Assembly (NCBI RefSeq): GCF_000418325.1
Contig: NC_021658.1
Location: 13,744,501 to 13,808,500 of the forward strand
DNA length: 64,000 nucleotides
Source of the DNA: Sorangium cellulosum So0157-2
Lineage (GTDB): Bacteria; Myxococcota_A; Polyangia; Polyangiales; Polyangiaceae
Direction: 5' to 3'
The notes beneath the pieces are model-generated. The model saw nothing but the letters and a program-made list of their open reading frames with translations, searched no databases and was not told the DNA's origin. The stretch's first letter is position 1. Every line of letters starts with the position of its first letter. Made by a program: the position numbers and the translations under genes. Positions 1 through 10,626 of the stretch are shown here, one piece after another.

Positions 1-206
1 GGCGCAGCCGCCTCGCCGCCACCCTCCGGGGTGGCCGCGGCCTCGGGGGCCGCCGGCTCGGGCGCGGGCGCGGGGGTCGTCTCCGGCGCGGGCTGCGGCT
101 GGGCGGGCACGTCGGGGACCGCAGGGGCCGGCTCGGGCGAGCCGCCGCAAGCGGCAGCGACCAGGACGAACGAGGCGAGCAGCGAGAGACGATGGGCCGG
201 TTTCAT
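1..206 (-). CDS. Lipoprotein N-terminus (partial, runs off left edge)
   Basis: The reverse strand carries the first 68 codons of a protein cut by the window edge. It opens MKPAHRLSLL, continues with a short hydrophobic stretch and reaches VAAAC, a good lipobox with Cys20 as the probable lipidated residue. After that comes a Pro/Ala/Glu-rich linker typical of envelope lipoproteins in this genome. The functional domain lies outside the window, so no role can be given. The gene is downstream of, and in the same direction as, the 437-1450 lipoprotein, with 230 bases between them that hold nothing recognisable. Confidence 0.7.
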   Translation of the reverse strand, partial: MKPAHRLSLLASFVLVAAACGGSPEPAPAVPDVPAQPQPAPETTPAPAPEPAAPEAAATPEGGGEAAA

Positions 207-436
207 CACAGCGGAGACCTCCAGGTTCGTGAGGCGTTGGACCTCCGCCGTCTCGTAGGCCGGACCCGGCGAGCGATCAATCGGCGAGCCCAACAATCGT
301 CCGCCGCCGCAGGCGCCCTGGCCCCGCGTAGACCCGAGGACTCAGGGCCCGCCCGACGCCAGCCCCGGCGCTGCAATGAACGAGGCGCGGAGTCCACCTC
401 CGCGCCTCCGGCGAGCTCAGCGGCGCGAGCTCGAGC

Positions 437-1450
437 TCACTTCTCGGCCGGGCAGCCGATGGGCCCGGTGCCGATCACGACGTCATCGATCCACATCGCG
501 CGCGGCGCGTCGGACTGGTAGGACTCCCAGCCGAAGCCGATGCTGGCGAACTCCGGCGCGGTCCACTCGTAGTTCTCAATGTTGTTGGCGCAGCCCTGGC
601 CGGTCCCGGACATCGTGAGCTCGGGGATCTCCGTGCCGTCCATCGAGAAGCGCATCTCGTTGTTCGGCCCGTCGAAGGTGAACTCGACGCACGTCCACTT
701 GCCCACCGGGACCACCTTCCCCTCGGCGTGGTGCCAGCAGTCCGTCGCCGGCCCGGTCGGGGGATCGGTCCACTGCCCGGGCGTATCGTAGTTCGCCATG
801 AGCTGGCTGCCGCTCGCGCTCGGATGCTGGCCGCCGTAGCGGTACACGGCCGTGTAGGGCATCCCATTGAAATCCTTCCCAGGAACGGTGCCCGCGCCGT
901 CGATGATGGTCCAGTGCACGTCCGTGTCAGGCGCGGACTCGAGGAAGAACATCATGCGTCCATGGATGACGTTCCCGTCGACGGGAAGGGCCATCGCGTC
1001 CTTGAACTGGATCATCGCGGACTTGTAGTTGTTGTCTCCCGAGCTCTCGGGCGTGGTCACCTTGACGGACTTGGTGCCGCTGTACGCCATGGCCGTGTCG
1101 ACCGTGACGGCTGAGCCATCCATCGCCGTGTAGACCGTCCACTTGCCGCCGGGCGCGCCCTGGGCCTCGTACGACTCGAAGTCGTCGCAGATCAGCGCCC
1201 CGTCGGCACAGGCCGAGTCGCTGCCTCCCTCGCCGCCCGCGCCGGCGCCGCCGGTGCCCGTCGTGGCGCTGCCGGTGCCGCCGCCGCCCGTGCCGGTGCC
1301 GCCGCCCGTGCCTGTCGCGCCGCCGCCAGTGCCGCTGCCGGTCGAGGTCGTCGCCGTCGTCCCGTCGCCATCGTCATCCGAGCACGCGCCTGCGCCCACT
1401 CCAGACGTCACGAGCAGGCCCAGCAAGATAATGCCATGTCGAAGCTTCAT
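437..1450 (-). CDS. Lipoprotein with concanavalin-A-like (Cip1/polysaccharide-lyase-like) domain
   Basis: A 337-residue exported lipoprotein. The signal ends in GAGAC, making Cys23 the likely lipidated residue. Residues 24-75 are an Asp/Gly/Thr-rich spacer that holds the domain away from the membrane. The rest (from about 85, around CDDFESYEAQ) looks like a beta-sandwich of the concanavalin-A type seen in Cip1-like and polysaccharide-lyase proteins, with a Trp-rich core and an ending (WIDDVVIGTGPIGC) shared in style with the lipoprotein at 48233-49363. That suggests binding or processing of plant or microbial polysaccharide at the cell surface, but this is inference from fold-like features only. 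A GGAGGA ribosome site (1461-1466 on the plus strand as tcctcc) supports the start. Confidence 0.75.
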   Translation of the reverse strand: MKLRHGIILLGLLVTSGVGAGACSDDDGDGTTATTSTGSGTGGGATGTGGGTGTGGGGTGSATTGTGGAGAGGEGGSDSACADGALICDDFESYEAQGAPGGKWTVYTAMDGSAVTVDTAMAYSGTKSVKVTTPESSGDNNYKSAMIQFKDAMALPVDGNVIHGRMMFFLESAPDTDVHWTIIDGAGTVPGKDFNGMPYTAVYRYGGQHPSASGSQLMANYDTPGQWTDPPTGPATDCWHHAEGKVVPVGKWTCVEFTFDGPNNEMRFSMDGTEIPELTMSGTGQGCANNIENYEWTAPEFASIGFGWESYQSDAPRAMWIDDVVIGTGPIGCPAEK

Positions 1451-1638
1451 GTCGGTTCTGTCCTCCGCGGCGACTATTGCACGAGCGCGTCGCGTGGTTC
1501 AAGAACGAACGCTTTTGGTAGATCGCGCGATCCACGGGCTCGATCCCGCGTGGCGCCGCGGGCGCGGTGACGCGCTGTAGCGCCCGAAACATCCCTTGAA
1601 GTACCGGCCTTTGCGCGGCTCCCAGCGAGCGAGAGCCC

Positions 1639-2816
1639 TCAGGCGCCGTCGGCCCCGCCGCCGGTTCGCCCCATGTTAACGTTCACCAAGATCGCCTCCG
1701 GCGCCATCGCATAGAGCTTCTCCTCTCCCTGCTTGCCCCGGATCCGGACGAGCGCGGGCATCGCCCCTGTCGGGCTCCCGGCCGCGGCGAACGTCGCCTC
1801 ATCCATCAGCAGGCCACCGGCCTTCGCCTGTGCCTGAATCCGAAACGCGGTGTTCACACGATCGCCGATGATCGTGAACTCCCGCCTGCCGCTCGACCCG
1901 ATGCTCGCGAGCAGGACCGGCCCTGTCGCGAGCCCGAGCCGCGTCGGGAAGGCGGGCCGGCCCCGCGAGCGCTGGTGTTCGTTGAAGGCCGCGATGCTCC
2001 GCTGGATCCGCTGCGCCGCCGCGAGCGCGTCCTGTGCGCTCCGGAAGAACGCGAGCATGCCGTCGCCCACGTACTTGTCGACCTCGCCCTCGTGGTCGTA
2101 GACGACCTGCGCCACCGTCGCCATGTACAGGCTGAGATCCGCGAGCAGCGGCCCCGGGTCCTCCTGCTCCGAGAGCCGCACGAACTCCTCGATGTCGCTG
2201 ACCAGCACCGTCAGCACCTCGCGCGCCGGCGCGCTCGGCCGGTTCGACGACACGCTCTCCTCGATGCTCTCCCACGCCCGGTCCGAGAGGTACCCGCGCA
2301 GCGCCGCGTGCATCTGGCGGACCTGCGCGTAGCGCTCCTCGAGCTCCTTGCGCTGCCGCTCGAGCTCCCGGCGCTGCCGGTGCAGGAGCAGCTGCGTCCC
2401 CACCCGCGCCAGCACCTCGCGCAGCTCGAACGGCTTCGTCACGTAGTCGACGCCGCCCGCGTCGAACGCCATCACCTTGTCGCCGATGCCGGTCATCGCG
2501 CTCAGGAAGATGACGGGGATGTCCGCCGTCCGCGCGTCCGCCTTGAGCCGCCGGCACACCTCGTAGCCGTCCATGTGCGGCATGCTCACGTCGAGCAGGA
2601 TGAGGTCCGGCGGCACCGCCGACGCCGACATCAGCGCCATCGCGCCGCTGATCGCCGCCCGCACCTCGTACCCCTGCGCCGTCAGCATCGAGGTGAGGAG
2701 CGACAGGTTCGCCGGCATGTCGTCCACGATCAGGATGTTCGCGGGCTCCTCCCTGGGGCGCTCCGGCCGCGCGCCCGAGGCCGCCCCGCGAGCGAGCGGC
2801 TTTGCGTCCGTGTCCG

Positions 2817-2820
<4 letters not shown>
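1639..2820 (-). CDS. Receiver-adenylyl cyclase (REC + class III nucleotide cyclase)
   Basis: A 393-residue soluble output protein. Residues 27-145 form a receiver domain with acidic Asp33/Asp34, phospho-acceptor Asp77 (LILLDVSMP) and Lys129. A charged helix (about 147-180) links it to a class III cyclase domain (200-375). Metal-binding Asp209 (VSDIEEF) and Asp253 (KYVGDG) are present, as is the NxxxR-type element (RVNTAFR, 322-328). Lys249 and Thr316 at the base-recognition positions favour ATP over GTP, so cAMP is the expected product. The start ATG overlaps the stop of the upstream hybrid kinase (ATGA at 2817-2820), implying translational coupling and that this kinase phosphorylates this receiver. 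A start further upstream is unlikely because the frame there is antisense-type noise. Confidence 0.9.
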
Positions 2821-4466
<1,646 letters not shown>

Positions 4467-4712
4467 GCGATAAGCCCCCACCCACCTGCTGGACGGCGGG
4501 ATGGGCCGGAGCGCCGATCCCGCCCGAAGGCAGCGATCAGCGTACAGGAGTTCGGGACAGCGCGTGCGGCCCGCGTTCGGCCGCGCCGCGCGGCGCCGCC
4601 ACGGAAGCGGCGCGCTCGTCAGGCGGCCCACGGAACCGCCCCGCCGCAGCGCGGCGCGGCGCGGCGGTCGCCGTCCTGCAACCTGGGTGCATCTCTGCGC
4701 GCGTTGCCGGCG

Positions 4713-5897
4713 TCACGGCGCGCCGGCGTCGTCCGGCCCGGGCCGCCGCCGGGGCGCGATGATCGCGTCGGGCGGCGGCGCGCCGGCGTCCCCGCGTGGC
4801 GCGGCGTGCCCGCGTGGCGGCGCGGCGTCCCCGCGCGGCGCGGCGCTGCCCCCGAGGGCGGGCGGCTCCGCCGGCGCGGGCGGCTCCCTGGGCGCGAGCG
4901 ACGGCTGGCGGAGGCCGCGCAGCGAGGCGAGCCGCTCGACGAGGGCGCTCGCCTCCTCGGCCGACAGCTCGACGCGGGCGTGGAGCGCCTTGCCGTCGGC
5001 GGCGATCGCGACGCGCTCGAGCACGGCCCCGAGGCCGATGAGCCGCGTCGCGAGGTCGCCCGCGCGCGCGTCGCGGGCGGCGCGCAGCTGCGCGCCGAGC
5101 TCGGCGCAGGGGGCCTCGGCGTCGCAGAGGACGGCGCCGTGGACGGCGATCTCGGGGCCGAGCGCGACCGCGGCGCCGCCGGCGACGATCGACGCCGCGG
5201 GCGCCCGGCCGGCGCCGCTCGGCGCGAGCTCGCGCCCGAGCTCGGCGCGCTGCTCGGGCGTGAGGACCACGGTGACGCGCGCCGCGCCCTCGCCGACCGC
5301 GCGGGCGATGTCGTCGTGCGCGCCGCTCGCGCCGACCCTCGCCGCGCGCCCCTCGGCGGCGTCGACCATGGCGCGCAGGTACGCGTCGCCGCCGAGCAGG
5401 ATCGGCCCTCCGGGGCGCACGGCGATCTCGCCGCGGCCCTCGGCGCTCGAGTCCCGCACCGCGCGGAAGCTGCCGAGCCCGGCGACGACGGGCTTGCCGC
5501 CGCGGGCCTCGATGACCTTCGAGGCGCACGCGAGCAGCGCCTGGTCCTGGACGGCGCCGGCCGCGACGAGCCCGAAGTCGCCGCCCTCGCCCGCCGCCGG
5601 GATGGCGATGGCGACCTCGGTGAGCCCGGCCAGCGGGTCGAAGCCGCACACGTCGCGCACCTTGCCGAGCCCCGGGATCTCGCGCTCCTCGCGGAGGAAC
5701 GAGGCGAACGCGGGCGAGGCGCGCAGCGCCGGCAGATCGACGGTCGCGACGAGCAGCGCGCCCGCCGGCACGGCGTCGAGCGCGCGGGGCGCGGCGGGGG
5801 GGCTCTCCCGCCGCCGGCCGAGCAGCCAGGCGAGCCCGCCGCCGAGCAGGACCCCGACGAGCAGGAGCACGAGGCCGTCTCTGGTCCGCGTCTGCAC
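4713..5897 (-). CDS. Membrane-anchored protein of unknown function
   Basis: A 394-residue protein with a GTG start. Residues 7-26 (GLVLLLVGVLLGGGLAWLL) form a membrane anchor; the remaining roughly 280-residue Ala-rich body is probably extracytoplasmic and I do not recognise its family. It alternates short beta-like segments with Gly-rich turns (GALLVATVDLPAL, DFGLVAAGAV). The last 75 residues are low-complexity Pro/Ala/Arg with repeated RGDAAPPRGHAAP-like units, so the DNA around 4790-4860 is repetitive. It lies downstream of the fatty-acid-hydroxylase-like gene (45 bases) and may be cotranscribed. Strong third-position GC supports real coding. Confidence 0.65.
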   Translation of the reverse strand: MQTRTRDGLVLLLVGVLLGGGLAWLLGRRRESPPAAPRALDAVPAGALLVATVDLPALRASPAFASFLREEREIPGLGKVRDVCGFDPLAGLTEVAIAIPAAGEGGDFGLVAAGAVQDQALLACASKVIEARGGKPVVAGLGSFRAVRDSSAEGRGEIAVRPGGPILLGGDAYLRAMVDAAEGRAARVGASGAHDDIARAVGEGAARVTVVLTPEQRAELGRELAPSGAGRAPAASIVAGGAAVALGPEIAVHGAVLCDAEAPCAELGAQLRAARDARAGDLATRLIGLGAVLERVAIAADGKALHARVELSAEEASALVERLASLRGLRQPSLAPREPPAPAEPPALGGSAAPRGDAAPPRGHAAPRGDAGAPPPDAIIAPRRRPGPDDAGAP

Positions 5898-5942
5898 GCG
5901 CGACCCGTTAGCACACGGGCGCGGCGGACGCCCCGCGCGCGC

Positions 5943-6632
5943 CTACGCCCCGGTGCGCGGCGGCGGCGACCAGCGCGTCCCGTGGACGATGTCGAACACG
6001 GGCACGGTCACGTTGAAATTCCAGCGCTTCATGAGCCGCGGATCGTGGTGCCGCCGGTGGTGCTCGCGGAGCCGCGCGAGCCCCGGGACGCGGTACACCG
6101 GGCTCTCCGCCGGCAGGTGATACGCGAGGTGCAGCCACTCGTAGCCGACGAAGAACGCCATCGCCGTCGCGAGCCCGAGCAGCGCCGCGTCCCGCGAGAG
6201 CAGGAGCGCCGCGCCCGCGGCGAGCGGCAGCAGCAGGGCGAGGACCAGGAGCGCCGAGTAGGGCGGCGTCAGCACCAGCCAGAGCTCGCGGGCGCTCCGC
6301 AGCGCCATGTCCTCGGCGGTGAAGGCGAGGTGGTGCTCGCGCTCGTGCCGCTCGCAGAGCACGCCGAGCAGCGGCGCCCGGCGGTGCAGCACCGACCGGT
6401 GCGCCCACCACTCGAAGGCGAAGGCGAGCAGCAGCGTCGCCGGCACCGCGAGGAGCTCGACGGCCTCGACGTCGTCGAGCAGCCACACCGCCGCCGCGAG
6501 CACGAGCGCGCCGAGCGCCGTGGGCGCCGCGAGGTGGAGCGCCGGGGAGTACCCGCGCGGGATCCGCGCCGCGATCGCCGCGCGCCGCGGCGGCCGCGGG
6601 CGCCGCGGCGGAGCCGGCTCGTTCACAGCCAT
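5943..6632 (-). CDS. Fatty acid hydroxylase superfamily membrane enzyme
   Basis: A 229-residue polytopic membrane protein with the histidine clusters of the fatty-acid-hydroxylase/sterol-desaturase superfamily: HRSVLH, HEREHH, HLAYH and HHRRHH. These normally bind a di-iron centre that hydroxylates or desaturates a lipid. About four hydrophobic helices lie between the clusters. The order and the final RWNFNVTVPVFDIVHGT segment are typical of carotenoid hydroxylase-like or sphingolipid/fatty acid hydroxylase members, but the substrate cannot be read from sequence. ATG at 6632 is chosen over the adjacent upstream TTG. The short leader upstream (6633-6698) is unusually AT-rich for this genome and may hold the promoter. 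Confidence 0.85.
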   Translation of the reverse strand: MAVNEPAPPRRPRPPRRAAIAARIPRGYSPALHLAAPTALGALVLAAAVWLLDDVEAVELLAVPATLLLAFAFEWWAHRSVLHRRAPLLGVLCERHEREHHLAFTAEDMALRSARELWLVLTPPYSALLVLALLLPLAAGAALLLSRDAALLGLATAMAFFVGYEWLHLAYHLPAESPVYRVPGLARLREHHRRHHDPRLMKRWNFNVTVPVFDIVHGTRWSPPPRTGA

Positions 6633-6698
6633 CAAAAACTATGAATTTCAAAAAAACAGAACGCAAGCGCGGGCGGGGGCGCCGGCGCGGCGGCGCGC

Positions 6699-6905
6699 TC
6701 AGCGTTCCTGGCGCTCTTCCTGACGATCCGCTCGCTCCACACGCTCCGCGCCGTCCTCGGGCGCGTCTCCGTCCGCCGCGGGCGCGTTCCGCTCGAACAG
6801 CGCGCCGATGGCCTCGCCGATGCGGCCGATCTTCGCGGCGAGCAGCACCACGATGAGCAGGAAGGCCGTCAGGGCGATCTCGTTCGGGGAAGCGCCGAGC
6901 ACCAT
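6699..6905 (-). CDS. TatA/Hcf106-like small membrane protein
   Basis: A 68-residue protein: MVLGASPNEI, one hydrophobic helix (about 11-25), then an amphipathic segment KIGRIGEAIGALFER and a charged Glu/Asp/Arg tail. This layout (short N-terminus, helix, amphipathic helix with Gly and Ile/Leu spacing, acidic tail) is that of TatA/TatE subunits of the twin-arginine export pathway. The FG hinge usual after the first helix is replaced by AAK, so it may be a diverged paralogue. No tatB or tatC gene is nearby. ATG at 6905 is preferred over a start 25 codons upstream, which would add Arg/Pro-rich sequence before the helix. Confidence 0.55.
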   Translation of the reverse strand: MVLGASPNEIALTAFLLIVVLLAAKIGRIGEAIGALFERNAPAADGDAPEDGAERVERADRQEERQER

Positions 6906-6981
6906 GTGGCGAGGTCTACCACGCTGGGCGCGCCGCGGGGCCGGCGCGGCGCCCGCCGCGCTCGGTGGGGCCGCGTCCACG

Positions 6982-7065
6982 CCACGCGCCGCGAGCGCCC
7001 GCCCACGCGCCGCGAGCGCCCGCCCACGCGCCGCGAGCGCCCGCCCACGCGCCGCGAGCGCCTGG
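6982..7065. repeat. Four-copy 21-bp tandem repeat
   Basis: Four consecutive units of 21 bases, each beginning ccacgcgccgcgagcgcccg, starting at 6982, 7003, 7024 and 7045, nearly identical. They lie in the 308-base divergent region between the TatA-like gene and the receiver/PATAN gene. Because 21 is a multiple of three they keep all frames open and create Arg/Ala-rich false peptides. No internal palindrome is obvious, so I read this as a minisatellite rather than an operator array. Confidence 0.85.
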
Positions 7066-7213
7066 CCGCGCGCCGGCGATCTGCGGCGGAAGCGCCGCTG
7101 CGCGGCGGGAACACCCGATGCGCCGCGAACCCGTTTGACAGCCCGCCTGCGACCGTTGAGAGTCCAGGCGATACGGGGGCCTGGGTGCTGCTCCGCTGGG
7201 CCGCCGCCACGAG

Positions 7214-10048
7214 ATGACCGCCGTGTCCGAGCTCCGCGACGACCACGAAGCCGTGCAGGCGCGCCTGCGCGCGGGCGCCATCCTCCTGGCCGACGCCTCG
7301 GCGGAAGGCGCGGCGATCGGCGCGGCGCTGCGGGCCCGGGGCTTCGAGGTGATCGCGGCGCCGATCGACGCGCTCGAGGCGCGCCTCGCGATCGACGCGC
7401 CGCGCGTCGTGATCGTCGACATCGACGAGCCCGGCGCGATCGAGGCGCTCGAGCGCCTCTACCTCCGGGCGGGCGGCGTCGCCGCGTCCGTGCTCCTCGT
7501 GGGCGATCCGGTCCGCTCCGCCGAGCTCGATCCGCAGCTGTTCGGGCAGGTGTTCGAGCGGCCGGTCGACATCGCCGAGCTCGCCGCGCACGTGAGCGCG
7601 GTCGCGGAGCCGGGGCGCTTCCGCGGGGATCAGGCCGCCGCGGCGCGCATGCCGTCGGGCTACTCGAGCCCGATGGACAGCGAGGTCCCGTCGAACCCGG
7701 ACTTCGCCAGCGATCTCGACCCCCTCGACGTCGGCTCGGTGCTGCCCCCGCCCGAGGACGGCGAGGCGGTCGGCCCGCGGCTCCTGCCGGCGCGGATCAG
7801 CCCGGAGCTCGAGGAGATCCTCGTCGCCGCCGAGCAGCGGGTCACGGCGAAGGCGCACCCGTCGAGCATCCCGGCGGCCGAGGAGGACGTCGACCTGATG
7901 CTGTCGCCGGAGCTGCTCTCGGCGCTCGACGAGCCGCTCGATCCGGAGGACGACGAGCAGCACACCGGCGCGAGCGCGGGCCAGGCGCCGCTCGGCGCCG
8001 GCGCGGCGTCGCAGCCGAGGACCAGCTCCGATCCGCACGGCGCCGCGGCCGCGCTGCACCCGCCGGCCACGCGCGCCGAGCACACCGGGCCCGGCGACTT
8101 CCTCGCCGAGCTCGCCGAGCCGGGCGAGGACGAGCGCGACGGCGAGCTCCACGCCGATCCGTCGCTCGACGCGCCGTTCGCGACGAAGCGCGCCGGGCTC
8201 GAGCTCGCGGCGCTCTCGATCGACCTGCCGGGGCGGGAAGAGCGCGATCACGGCGCCCCGGCGCGCCGGAGCGGCGGGCGCGACGCCGCGCCGCCGACCC
8301 CGCGCGAGGCGGGCCGGCCCCACGGCTTCGGGTCGCCGCCGCCGCGCACGGAGTCCCCGTGGGAGCGCTCGCCCTCGCCCGCGCCGCGCGAGGAGCCCGC
8401 GTGGGACCGCGCGCTGCCGTCGGCCGCGCGCGGCGAGGACCTCGACTGGCGCGCCCCGTCGGCGCGCCTCGAGCCGAGCGTGCGCCAGCGTTACACCGAG
8501 CCGCCGCCGACCCGGTCGCGCGGCGCCCGCGACCCGCGCGCGCCCGGCTTTCCGCCGGTCGCCCCCCCGCCGCCGCCGCCGCCGCCGGGCGTCGCCTTCG
8601 TGTCGCCGCCCTCGGTCGAGGTGAGGACCGCGCTGCTGCCGCCGGGCGGCGGGACCGGGACCGAGCCCGAGCCGCCGCCGCCCGCGCCGGTCCGCTCCGC
8701 CGCGGGGGCGCGCGCGCCGACGCCCCCGGGCGGGCCCGCCACGCTCGGCGCGGGGACGCTCGGGCGCGGCCTCCTGCCGCCGATCCCGCCGAGCACGCCG
8801 GGCGCGCTCGGCCGCATGCCGCTGCCGGCGCCGCCCACCGTGGCGATCTCCGGCGCGGGCTTCCGCGGGCCGGCGCCCTCGCCGCCGATGCCGCCCGCGC
8901 CCTCGCCGCCGATGCCGCCCGTGCCCTCCGGGCCCGCCACGGTCAGCACGGGCGCGCTCGGCCACGCGCCGCCGCCGCAGCTCGTCGAGGAGGCGCCGAT
9001 CTCGAGCGACGCCTCCTCGACCACGGTGCTCGGCCCGGGCGACGCGCCGCGCGCGCTCGCCCGCGCGGTGGGCAGCCGCGCCTCCGGCTCCCTCGCGATC
9101 ACGACCGAGGAGGGCGCGCGGCGGATCGTCCTGCACGAGGGCGATCTCGTCACGGCCGGCTCGAGCGTGCCGGAGGAGACGCTGCTCGCGTTCCTGGTCG
9201 GGCGCGGCGACCTCGAGCGCGAGGTCGCCGCGCGGCTCGCGGGCAAGCTCCCCGCGTCGGGCCGGCACGCCGGCGCGGCGCTCATCGCGCACGGCCACCT
9301 CGGGCAGGACGACCTCTGGCCGGTCCTGCGCGCGCACGCCGAGTGGGTCATCGGCCACGTCGTCCTCGTCGAGGCCGGCACGTGCGATCTGGAGGCCGAG
9401 CCGCCGGGCCGCCTCAAGGCCGAGCCCAACGTCTTCGGCGGCGCGACCGGCGCCGAGGTCTTCGTCGAGACGATCCGCCGCGTGATCGCCCCCGAGGTCG
9501 CCCTGCGCCGCCTGGGCGGCCCCGGCGCGCGCCTCGACGACGGGGCCCGGCGCAACCTGCTCGGCGAGTGCGCGCTCCGGCGCGAGGAGGAGGAGCTCGT
9601 GCGCACCGCGCGCGGCCGGAGCGTCGGCGAGCTCGTGAACGCGGCGGAGCCCGAGAACGCCAGCGTGCTCTACGCGCTCGTCTGCCTGGAGGTGCTCGAC
9701 GTCCTCATCCCGCCGTCGATCACCGAGGCGCCGCCCCCGCCGGTCGAGGATCCGCTCGACGAGGAGGCGATCCGGCAGCGCGTCCGGGCGCGGCTCGCGC
9801 TGGTGGAGGACGGGGACTACTTCTCGATCCTGGGCATCGCGCGCGACGCGACGAACTACGAGATCCGCCGCGCGTACCTCGCGCTCCGGAAGGCGTTCGA
9901 GCCGTCGACCCTGCTGACCGCCGCGACCGTGGACCTGCTCGACGACGTGCGGCTGGTCATCGAGGTGCTCGACGAGGCCTACGAGATCCTGCGCGAGCCG
10001 CACCGGCGGGAGCGGTACCGGCGGGCGATCGAGGCGGGGCCGCCGTAG
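7214..10048 (+). CDS. Receiver-like / PATAN (DUF4388) / J-like fusion regulator
   Basis: A 944-residue cytoplasmic protein in three parts. Residues about 20-135 resemble a degenerate receiver: one acidic residue in the first strand (LLADAS), VIVDIDEP at the phospho-Asp position, and FERPVD where Lys-Pro is usual. Residues 140-600 are Pro/Ala/Gly-rich low complexity, including a Pro-Met-rich repeat near 555. Residues about 610-850 match the PATAN (DUF4388) module found in myxobacterial and cyanobacterial regulators (GSLAITTEEGARRIVLHEGD). The last 80 residues (DYFSILGIARDATNYEIRRAYLALRKAF) are DnaJ-like, but the HPD motif needed to stimulate DnaK is absent. A TTGACA box at 7135-7140 may be part of its promoter, though no good -10 follows. 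It probably acts in a regulatory complex; the partner is unknown. Confidence 0.85.
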   Translation: MTAVSELRDDHEAVQARLRAGAILLADASAEGAAIGAALRARGFEVIAAPIDALEARLAIDAPRVVIVDIDEPGAIEALERLYLRAGGVAASVLLVGDPVRSAELDPQLFGQVFERPVDIAELAAHVSAVAEPGRFRGDQAAAARMPSGYSSPMDSEVPSNPDFASDLDPLDVGSVLPPPEDGEAVGPRLLPARISPELEEILVAAEQRVTAKAHPSSIPAAEEDVDLMLSPELLSALDEPLDPEDDEQHTGASAGQAPLGAGAASQPRTSSDPHGAAAALHPPATRAEHTGPGDFLAELAEPGEDERDGELHADPSLDAPFATKRAGLELAALSIDLPGREERDHGAPARRSGGRDAAPPTPREAGRPHGFGSPPPRTESPWERSPSPAPREEPAWDRALPSAARGEDLDWRAPSARLEPSVRQRYTEPPPTRSRGARDPRAPGFPPVAPPPPPPPPGVAFVSPPSVEVRTALLPPGGGTGTEPEPPPPAPVRSAAGARAPTPPGGPATLGAGTLGRGLLPPIPPSTPGALGRMPLPAPPTVAISGAGFRGPAPSPPMPPAPSPPMPPVPSGPATVSTGALGHAPPPQLVEEAPISSDASSTTVLGPGDAPRALARAVGSRASGSLAITTEEGARRIVLHEGDLVTAGSSVPEETLLAFLVGRGDLEREVAARLAGKLPASGRHAGAALIAHGHLGQDDLWPVLRAHAEWVIGHVVLVEAGTCDLEAEPPGRLKAEPNVFGGATGAEVFVETIRRVIAPEVALRRLGGPGARLDDGARRNLLGECALRREEEELVRTARGRSVGELVNAAEPENASVLYALVCLEVLDVLIPPSITEAPPPPVEDPLDEEAIRQRVRARLALVEDGDYFSILGIARDATNYEIRRAYLALRKAFEPSTLLTAATVDLLDDVRLVIEVLDEAYEILREPHRRERYRRAIEAGPP

Positions 10049-10128
10049 CGGGCGATCGAGGCAGCGCCGCCGCTCGTCGAGCGGGCCGAGGTCCGTCCCT
10101 TGCAAGCGCCCGCGCTGCAGGAGGCATC

Positions 10129-10512
10129 ATGTCCAAGGCGAGCGCATTCATCGAAGCCCTGCGCCGACTCGAAGAGAGCGGCGATGTCGAGCCCATGGCG
10201 CGGCTGTTCGCGCCCGACGCCGAGCTCAGCAACCCGACGATCTCGAGGCCGCTCCACGGCCCGGAGGGAGCCCGCGAGTTCTGGCGCGGCTACCGCCACA
10301 CCTTCGGCGAGGTGCGATCCGAGTTCCGGTGCATCGCCGAGTCCGACAGGGCCTCTCTCCTCGAATGGAAGAGCCACGGAACGCTGGCCCATGGAGCGGT
10401 GTTCTCGTACGAGGGCGTGAGCGTCATCGAGCACCCGGCCGGTCTCATCAAGCGGTTCAAGGCGTACTTCGATCCGAGGGCCCTCGGGCTCCAGCTGGGG
10501 CGCGCGGCATAA
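10129..10512 (+). CDS. SnoaL-like / NTF2-like fold protein
   Basis: A 127-residue protein with the alpha+beta-cone pattern of SnoaL-like polyketide cyclases and ketosteroid-isomerase-like proteins: N-terminal helix with ALRRLEESGDVEPMARLFAPDAEL, then GPEGAREFWRGYRHTFGEV, then curved strands ending in GLIKRFKAYFDPRALG. Members bind small molecules or catalyse isomerisation and hydrolysis; the substrate is not predictable. A strong GGAGG lies 6 bases upstream of the ATG. It follows the receiver/PATAN gene by 80 bases and may share its transcript. Confidence 0.8.
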   Translation: MSKASAFIEALRRLEESGDVEPMARLFAPDAELSNPTISRPLHGPEGAREFWRGYRHTFGEVRSEFRCIAESDRASLLEWKSHGTLAHGAVFSYEGVSVIEHPAGLIKRFKAYFDPRALGLQLGRAA

Positions 10513-10626
10513 CGCCTCGCTTCCGCGGGAGCGCGCCGCGGAATGCCATGGCGCCCGGCGGCGATCGCGGTCCGGGGCCGCCCGGCTCGCCGCCGAGAGC
10601 GGGCCGCTGGGCGCGGCGGCGGGGCG

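Noticed and set aside
1521..1532. GATCGCGCGATC palindrome upstream of the first complete lipoprotein gene
   Set aside because: Short GC-rich palindromes are common at this composition, it is a single copy, and no clear promoter sits around it.
1672..1685. A TGTTAACGTT sequence resembling the operator at 61603
   Set aside because: It lies inside the C-terminal coding part of the cyclase (VNVNM), only one half matches, and it has no promoter context.
6906..7217. Plus-strand frame with four TRRERPP repeats
   Set aside because: It is created by the 21-bp minisatellite; there is no ribosome site and no coding bias outside the repeat.
6869..10105. A 1078-codon minus-strand frame opposite the receiver/PATAN gene
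   Set aside because: It has no recognisable domain and a composition typical of shadows; the plus-strand protein has clear modules.
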